From: Cherax quadricarinatus
Taxonomy: Eukaryota; Arthropoda; Malacostraca; Decapoda; Parastacidae
Assembly: GCF_038502225.1 (NCBI RefSeq)
Contig: NC_091372.1
Coordinates: forward strand, 4,079,996 to 4,143,995
DNA: 64,000 nucleotides
Reading direction: 5' to 3'
Below the pieces are notes generated by a model. That model was given only the letters and a program-made list of their open reading frames with translations, was not told the DNA's origin and did no database searches. The first letter of the stretch is position 1; every line of letters starts with the position of its first letter. The position numbers and the translations under genes are program-made. Positions 57,760-64,000 of this stretch are shown in pieces.

Positions 57760-58960
57760 GATGGGCAAACTGCATTTTCCAAGACTGCAGAAAAGTCTTT
57801 GATATGGTGTCACAGTAACAGGAAGGCTATCAGCATAATTAACAGATTAGTTTAACAGAAAATAAACTTATAAGGGATGAAATATCAGAAAAGGAAAGTA
57901 TACTTATTGGATTCTTACAAGATCAGTGTTGGGCCCACTCTGTTCCTAGTGTATATTAATGACTCAAAAGCAGAATAAACTAATACACAACCTTGTTTTT
58001 GCAGATGTTTTAAAATTATGGGAATACAAACCAAATAGGATAGGAGGAAAGAAGGGAAAAACCTGAGTACCACCTGGGAATAGAGGAAAAACATGCTCAC
58101 AGAAGGTTATGAAACTAAAGACCTTGGAAAATTCACTGGCCCAAACCTGTTTCCCAAAGTATAGATAAATATAAAATCAGCAGCACATACAAAGCTTGCA
58201 ATATAAGAGTCATATTCAGGAACCTTGGCAAAAACTCATTCAAGTCTCACTATACCTCATACGTGCAACTTATTCTCGAGTATGCAGCACCTGTATGGAA
58301 CTACCACCTAGTAAAACACAAAATAAAGATATCAAGTCTAGTGGAGTGCAACCAGATTGAAGCCTGGGGTGAGGGAACAAACTATGAGGAATGACTGAGA
58401 GATTAGACACATGTGCAACTCTTGGGTATCTTTATTGAGGAAACGTTTTGCCACACAGTGGCTTCATCAGTCCATACAAAGGAGAATCTTGAAGAACAGG
58501 AGGAGAATGAGGTAATCAGTCCCTCAACCTTGAGTCAATGTGGTCAGTCCATCAATCTTGAATAGATTCAAGACTGATGGACTGACCACATTGACTCAAG
58601 GTTGAGGTACTGATTACCTCATTCTCCTCTTGTTCTTCAAGGTTCTCCTTTGTATGGACTGATGAAGCCACTGTGTGGCGAAATGTTTCCTCAATAAAGA
58701 TACCCAAGAGTTGCACATGTGTCTAATTTATCAACATGTCGGTTCTCTGAACCATTCATCTACAAATGAATGAGAGAACTAGGTCTTGTGCCACCAGAAC
58801 AAAGAATAAAAGGGAATACAATCATAGTATACAAAATACTCTTGAGATAGACAGAATAAACAAACATAAGTCCTTTACCAATGCTGTAAGAAGAACATGG
58901 GAGACATGGTTTGACATTATACAACCAGGCGAGTCACAGGGATATTATGAAATATTCATT
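57760..58960 (+). pseudogene. Jockey/CR1-group LINE RT remnant, split by palindrome
   Basis: Decayed RT words in order: DCRKVFDMVSQ (57783), GCCAGATTAG-type spacing, then VLQDQCWAHSVPSVYIND (57915-57960, for VPQGSVLGPLLFLVYIND), a degenerate LFADVLKLW (58000-58020), the C-terminal LEYAAPVWNYH (58277-58310) and LRELGLVPPEQRIKGNTIIV (58772-58830). A ~360-bp inverted-repeat element interrupts it at 58404-58763. Confidence 0.72.
58404..58763. mobile_element. Near-perfect palindromic element with CTGATGA-hairpin-GAAA arms
   Basis: Arms 58404-58560 and 58569-58725 are inverted copies; the centre is TCTTGAATAGATTCAAGA. Each arm, read outward, has CTGATGA (58659), hairpin GCCAC-TGT-GTGGC (58667-58679), GAAA (58680; AAAA in the left arm), TGTTTCCTCAATAAAGATAC and TTGCACATGTGTCTA. 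A 38-bp right extension ends AACCATTCATCTAC. The interrupted LINE reads GAATGACTGAGAGA left and GAATGAGAGA right, which suggests a short target duplication. Confidence 0.85.
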
Positions 58961-58992
58961 CAGTGTATATAAGTGGTAAATTTCTTACGTAT

Positions 58993-59032
58993 TTGTGTTA
59001 AGCACTAGACCCGTGTAGGTCATTCACAGCAA
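58993..59032 (-). mobile_element. 'GCGCT' SINE head fragment next to the micro-exon
   Basis: GTGTTAAGCACTAGACCCGT and GTAGGTCATTCACAGC match the first ~40 bp of the family. It ends 8 bp from the micro-exon donor. Confidence 0.5.
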
Positions 59033-59039
59033 GACTTAC

Positions 59040-59058
59040 TGGAAACTTGATCCTCCAT
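59040..59058 (-). CDS. Candidate 19-nt micro-exon of the host gene (first coding exon?)
   Basis: On the minus strand a pyrimidine-rich tract ending CTCGCTCAGCAG precedes ATGGAGGATCAAGTTTCCA, which is followed by a strong donor GTAAGT. The frame starting at the ATG reads MEDQVS and leaves one base (A). That base joins AA of the next exon at 53320 to make Lys, so the phase fits; the other two frames would not fit. It could be the start-codon exon, with 5'UTR further upstream, or an internal micro-exon. A partial SINE head lies directly next to the donor (58993-59032). The call rests only on splice signals and phase, so it is the least certain exon of the chain. Confidence 0.33.
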
Positions 59059-59099
59059 CTGCTGAGCGAGAGACAGACACGCTTCCTGTCTGTACTCGC

Positions 59100-59827
59100 C
59101 TGCCTTGCCTATAAGTGGTTACAGAAGTGGAATGAACCAAACAAAGGAACAGTAGAAGCAGATTCAATACAAGGTTTCAGAGACAGACATGAGACAACTA
59201 TTTCACATCAATCAGTCAAAAGTTAAAAGTTGGTATCTACAGCTATAGCTCACCCTCTTCCCCGCAAACTCAGAAATTAAAAAAAAAAAAAAATGCACAC
59301 ACACAAACACACACATTCATATACAAACATAACATATACAAACATATATATTTAACAGACAGCTATAATAATGCTACTCTTTAGCCAAAACTCGCTGCAA
59401 GAAATTAAAGAAATAATCAAATTATAACAGTAATATATGACTAATGACAAAAGCAAAGCAATTTATGCTTAAAATAAATTATATATACAATGTATGAAGC
59501 AAGAGTATCTATCACAAGCAGACATGGATCAAATTATTTCAACTGATCAAATACTGAAGAAAATCACAAGGTCAAACATGTGCTTGGCTGATAAGAGCAA
59601 CTGGGTATAAAGCTGTTGGATACTGAAGGTAAGGTACAGTAAACAATATTATATCTACTGGTCCAGACACAATACTGTTTACTGTACTCTCACCTATTTG
59701 TAATCTATGTGAAAATAACAACTTTAATCTACTATAGCAAATTAAACCCCTAAATTCCACATTTTCTATACTTTTTAATCAAATTTTTATTTAAAATCTT
59801 TTTTTTTTTTTATATGCAGCATAAAAG
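59100..59827. other. AT-rich sequence upstream of the candidate micro-exon
   Basis: No promoter element that I can support. A13 near 59279 and a short CACACA run are visible. Confidence 0.4.
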
Positions 59828-59829
59828 TA

Positions 59830-60336
59830 CAGGTCTCCCTCAACATTCGCGAGGGCTAGGGGATCAAGAGCCTCGCGAATGTTGAAAAACCGTGAATGTT
59901 TGGTGCCCCAATATATTGTAGGGAAATATATTACAATACTGCTTCCTTAACTTGTTGAACCATGAATAATCATAAAATACACGAAAATGTCGTAAATTGT
60001 ACTAAATATATACATGTTATGCTTTAATAACGTATGTTATTTAATAACATGTATGTTAATAACATGTATGTTATTAAATACCACAGACTCCACCACTGCG
60101 AGTCCCTACTACCCTCCCTCCGACCCCTGCAACTGGCAGCCAGCCCTCCCACCACTCAGTGTGGCGAGTGTTTTGTTTGTTCATTATTTGCTATTAAACT
60201 ACAGAATAAATAATGTAAACCCATTTATGACTGCATATTGGAATGGCTATTAGGAAAGGTATTAGACGGTGACAACATGTGTTTACTCTTGAACACAGCA
60301 AAGAATCGAACATTTCTGCTACAGCTAATAATAACA

Positions 60337-60403
<67 letters not shown>

Positions 60404-60896
60404 GATATAATTGAAGAAGGAAATTGTACAAAAATACGAGGGAGTGGTTGACACATCGTCAGTGTGACTTTGTTTATGCTGGAGTGAACATTAGTCTCCC
60501 TGCTCTTCCAAACATTTCACAATAATTCAGCAGTTGAGGCAGTGGTATTTAATAACATATATGTTATAAATAATAATAGTACATGTTATTATTAATAACA
60601 TGTATTATTATTAACATGTATGTATTTAATAACATATATGTTATAAATAATAATAGTACATATTATTAATAACATGTATTATTATTAACATGTATGTTAT
60701 TAAATACCATTGCCTCAATCACTGCCTCAACCACTCCAGTCACACTCAATCTACAAGCACCAAACACAATGAATTATTGTGAAATGTTTGGAAGAGCAGG
60801 GAGACTAATGTTCACTCCAGCATAAACAAAGTCACACTGACGATGTGTCAACCACTCACTCGTATTTTTGTACAATTTCCTTCTTCAATTATATCA

Positions 60897-60943
<47 letters not shown>

Positions 60944-61315
60944 GTTATTATTGTTATTATTAGCTGTAGCAGAAATGTTTAATTCTTTGCAGTGTTCAAG
61001 AGTAAACACATGATGTCACCGTCTAATACCTGTCCGAATAGCCACTCCAATATGCCGTCATAAATGGGTTTACATTATTTATACTGTAGTTTAATAGCAA
61101 ATAATGAACAAACAAAACACTCACCACACTGAGTGGTGGGAGGGCTGGCTGCCAGTTGCGGGGGTCGGAGGGAGGGTAGTAGGGACTAGCAGGTGGCGGG
61201 AAACTTAAATATGATTTGGCGGCTGGGAATTTGGTAGCTGGGAATTTGGCGGTTGGGAATTCGCGAACGTGTGAAGCCCGTGAAAGTTGAAAATGTGAAT
61301 GTTGAGGGAGACCTG
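59830..61315. mobile_element. 1.5-kb foldback element with long internal palindrome
   Basis: Outer TIRs CAGGTCTCCCTCAACATTCG (59830) and GAATGTTGAGGGAGACCTG (ends 61315), with TA flanks. Inner arms ~60088-60560 and ~60700-61190 are inverted copies, including mirrored (AAT)n/(ATT)n arrays (60329-60401, 60901-60962), CCACCACTCAGTGTGG, and the phrase ACATGTGTTTACTCTTGAAC. The centre consists of TAATAACATGTATTATTATT-type repeats. Part of each arm matches the interior of the TTAA elements. No coding capacity seen. Confidence 0.88.
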
Positions 61316-61321
61316 TATATA

Positions 61322-63678
61322 CAGTGGACCCTCGAGTTTCGGCAGCCTCGACTTTCATGAAATTCGACCTTTGGCAAGTTTTTTGGAAAAAAATTTGGCC
61401 TCGAGTTTCACGAAAAAACTCGTGTTTTGACGACCGTCCGGTACCCGTCCGCCCGTCACCGCATACACAAAGCCAGCCTCCCATGCCATTCACGCTCAGT
61501 GTCCCATTGTTTACCAACACGTGACCATCACCCCGCGGGTTCATACGTAATAATCCATTGTCTTTGGTGATTACAGCTACTAAATAAGTCACCATGGGCC
61601 CAAGGAAAGCTAGTGCAAGCCCATTAGTAAAGAAAGTGAGGAACACGATCGAATTCAAGAAGGAAATCATTGAAAAATATGAGAGTGGAGTGCGTGTTAC
61701 AGAGCTTGCCAGGATGTATGGCAAGCCCCATTCAACCATCACTTCGATCGTGGCGAAAGGAAAAGAAATAAAGTGTGCTGTTGTTGCAAAAGGAGTGGAT
61801 ATGCTGACAAAAAGGAGATCACAAATCCTCGAAGAAGTGGAGAGGTTATTATTGGTGTGGATTACCGAAAAACAGTTAGCAGGAGATAGTGTTATGCAGT
61901 CGATAACATGTGAAAAGGCAAGGCAGTTGCATGACGATCTCATAAAGAACATGCCTGCAACAAGTGGTGATGCTTGTGATTTTAAGGCCAGCAAAGGTTG
62001 GTTTGAGAGATTTAAGAAGCGAAGTGGCATTCACGGTGTGATAAGGCATGGTGAGGCTGCCAGTTCTGACAAAATTGCAGCTGAGAAGTTTGTATAGGAT
62101 TTTGAGGAGTGCATAGACACTGGAGAATTCAAACCCCAACAAGTGTTTAATTGTGACGAAACAGGCCTCTTTTGGAAGAAAATGCCAAAGAGGACCTACA
62201 TCACGCAGGAGTAAACGGCACTCCCAGGACACAAGCCCATGAAAGATAGGCTTACTCTCATGTTTTGTAGTAATAATAGTGGGGATTTTAAAGTGAAGCC
62301 TTTACTGGTGTATCACTCTGAAAATCCCAGTGTGTTCAAGAAATACAGTGTTGCCAAAAGTAATTTGTGTGATGTGGAAGGCTAACAGTAAGGCATGGGT
62401 CAAAAGGGGAATTTTCCTAGACTGGTTTAATGAAGTGTTTGGCCCCAGTGTGAAGAAATACCTCCTGGAAAATAAACTGTCACTCAAGTGCCTCCTGGTA
62501 ATGGACAATGCTCCTGCTCATCCTCCAGACTTGGAAGAGCAAATAGTGGAGGAGTTTAGTTTCATCACAGTGAAGTTCTTGCCTCCTAATACCACTCCTC
62601 TCCTCCAGCCCATGGACCAGTAGGTCATTTCAAACTTCAAAAAACTCTACACCAAAGCAGTGTTTCGAAAGTGCTTTGAAGTGACCTCAGACACTGAATT
62701 GACCCTAAGAGAGTTCTGGAAAGATCACTTTAATATCCTCCACTGCATAAACCTTATAGGTAAGTCTTGGGAGGCAGTGACTTCCAGGGCTTTGAACTCT
62801 GCTTGGAGAAAACTGTGGCCAGATTGTGTACAAGAGAGGGATTTTGAAGGGTTTATGGCTGACCCTAAGGAACCTATGCCAATTGTGGAAACAATTGTGG
62901 CATTGGGGATGTCCCTGGGGTTGGAGGTGAGTGGTGAGGATGTGGAAGAGTTGGTGGAGGACCACAGGGAAGAGCTAACCACTGAAGAGCTGCAAGAGCT
63001 TCATCTGCAACAGCAAAAGATCACAGCTCAGGAAACTGCTGCAGAGGAGGAGGAAAAGAGATGGAGGAAGGTGCCTTCTTCAAAGATTAAGGACATTTGT
63101 GCAAAGTGGACAGAAGTGCAAACCTTTATGGATGAACTTCACCCTAACAAAGCTGTTGCAGGCCGTATTGGCAACATGTACAATGACAGTGTTGTGTCCC
63201 ACTTCAGGGAAATCTTAAAGAAACGCCAGAAACAGACCTCTCTGGACAGATATTTTGTGCGACAGGGGTCCAGTGACTCTCAAGCTGGTCCCAGTGGCAT
63301 TAAAAGAAGAAGGGAAGTAACCCCAGATATGGACTTCATACCTGAAGTCCTAATGGAAGGAGATTCTCCTTCCAAAAAATAGTGTACTCCTTCCTCCTAT
63401 ACCCTCCTCCCATCTTCCATCCATGCAGAAGTCTTCAGTAAAGGTAAGTGTAATATTATTATTATTATTTTAACTATATGTACTTGATTTCTGATTGTTT
63501 TATGTAAATCTTTATTTAATTTGAAAAAAAATATTTTATTTTAATATTTTTGGGTGACTGGAACGGATTAATTTTATTTCCATTATTTCTTATGGGGAAA
63601 ATGGTTTCGAGTTTCGTGATTTTCGACTTTCGGCGGGCTCTCTGGAACAGATTAATCATGAAACTCGGGGGTCCACTG
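61322..63678 (+). mobile_element. Tigger DNA transposon, nearly full length
   Basis: TIRs CAGTGGACCCTCGAGTTTCG (61322) and ACTCGGGGGTCCACTG (ends 63678), TA on both sides. Subterminal TCGAGTTTC motifs recur (61393, 63606), and the TTCCATTATTTCTTATGGGG block is at 63577. It is separated from the foldback element by only TATATA. Confidence 0.93.
61594..63382 (+). pseudogene. Tigger transposase pseudogene, best-preserved copy
   Basis: Starts MGPRKASASPLVKKVRN. HTH_psq-like segment KKEIIEKYESGVRVTELARM, CENP-B-type segment SKGWFERFKKRSGIHGVIRH. DDE residues are all present: FNCDETGLFW, LLVMDNAPAHP, QPMDQ. The C-terminal tail has SDSQAGPSGIKRRREVTP. Lesions: TAG at 62095-62097 (after EKFV), TAA near 62213 (after ITQE), a frameshift near 62350, and TAG at 62621-62623 (after QPMDQ). 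From 62660 on the frame is open to the natural stop at 63380. Four lesions make it inactive. Confidence 0.93.
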
Positions 63679-63680
63679 TA

Positions 63681-64000
63681 CTATACATGTACTCTAAAAT
63701 TTAATAATCAAATAATCAAACCTGTAATTCCTCTCAATTAAACCTGTTAAAGCCATATAGTATGAACTAACAGAATAATAAATTTTCTTGTATTTATTGT
63801 AAACTCCTAGACTTATACTTTACTACTGTTGTCTAATTAGTCTTAAGTTTGCCCAAAATTCTCTGCATATATATGGGCTTTTGGCACGTACACCCAAATA
63901 TCATTCTCCTTTGTACAAACATTGTATCATGCTGAACTATTATTATTATTACTGTAATTACATTTATTTTTAATTATTTTTTCTATTATCTACAGCTTCT
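63681..64000. other. AT-rich sequence to window end, no gene seen
   Basis: Short (ATT)n near 63940; nothing else recognised. Confidence 0.45.

Noticed and set aside
58640..58725. Complete hammerhead ribozyme in the palindrome arm
   Set aside because: CTGATGA, stem II and GAAA are present, but I could not pair stems I and III with a UH cleavage site within one unit. Kept only as a hammerhead-like finding.
60194..60454. Open frame with a poly-Leu/poly-Ile tract
   Set aside because: Generated by (AAT)n in a foldback element arm.
61023..62030. 335-residue minus-strand open frame
   Set aside because: It crosses the boundary between the foldback element and a Tigger copy and runs antisense to the transposase; a shadow frame.

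Overview
The window looks like nuclear DNA of an arthropod, most likely a decapod crustacean. It is AT-rich, full of transposons and microsatellites, has long introns with GT-AG splice signals, and shows no bacterial gene organisation. The decapod assignment rests on my recognition of repeat families (the RTE/SINE tail with 'CCTGCCTCGGTGGGAGACGG', and the 'AGCGCTAAGCCACAAGGGCT' SINE tail). I could not run a search to confirm it.

Host gene. Six short open segments on the minus strand (59040-59058, 53255-53320, 45557-45647, 30838-30941, 26561-26641, 16307-16490) have plausible acceptor and donor sites. They splice in phase into one 181-codon open frame. The predicted protein is basic and Ser/Pro-rich, with several Arg-rich phosphosite-like motifs. 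I do not recognise it. If the chain is right, about 43 kb of this window (16.3-59.06 kb) is one gene, over 98% intron, and nearly all the transposons lie in its introns.

Retrotransposons. The dominant family is an RTE-type LINE. One copy is full length (40540-44232): it has a 7-bp target-site duplication (TSD), an uninterrupted 974-codon endonuclease/RT frame and a poly-A tail. At least twenty truncated or rearranged copies belong to two subfamilies (A, young; B, older). A ~210-bp SINE (37-246) combines the RTE 5'UTR with the RTE 3' tail. A tRNA-derived SINE, a short 'GCGCT' SINE and pieces of Jockey/CR1-group LINEs are also present. Nesting is deep: at 30.97-34.33 kb an RTE copy holds a LINE 3' end, a Tigger element and a SINE; at 36.89-40.15 kb an RTE tail holds a 203-bp MITE and a LINE that itself holds an RTE fragment.

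DNA transposons. There are two Tigger (pogo-like) copies with broken transposase genes (10060-12705, 61322-63678), two shorter Tigger derivatives that share an embedded SINE fragment (31926-33209, 54116-55155), three 203-bp Tigger MITEs, several other TA-flanked MITEs, one deleted mariner (12907-13784), three ~1-kb TTAA-flanked piggyBac-like non-autonomous elements, and a 1.5-kb foldback element (59830-61315).

Tandem repeats. These include long (TA)n, (CA)n and (AAT)n arrays, a 35-bp minisatellite (25.0-25.7 kb), and a 57-bp minisatellite (46.3-47.1 kb) that grew out of the RTE 3'UTR. Every autonomous element except the full-length RTE is visibly broken. I see no CRISPR array, operon, rRNA or functional tRNA gene.
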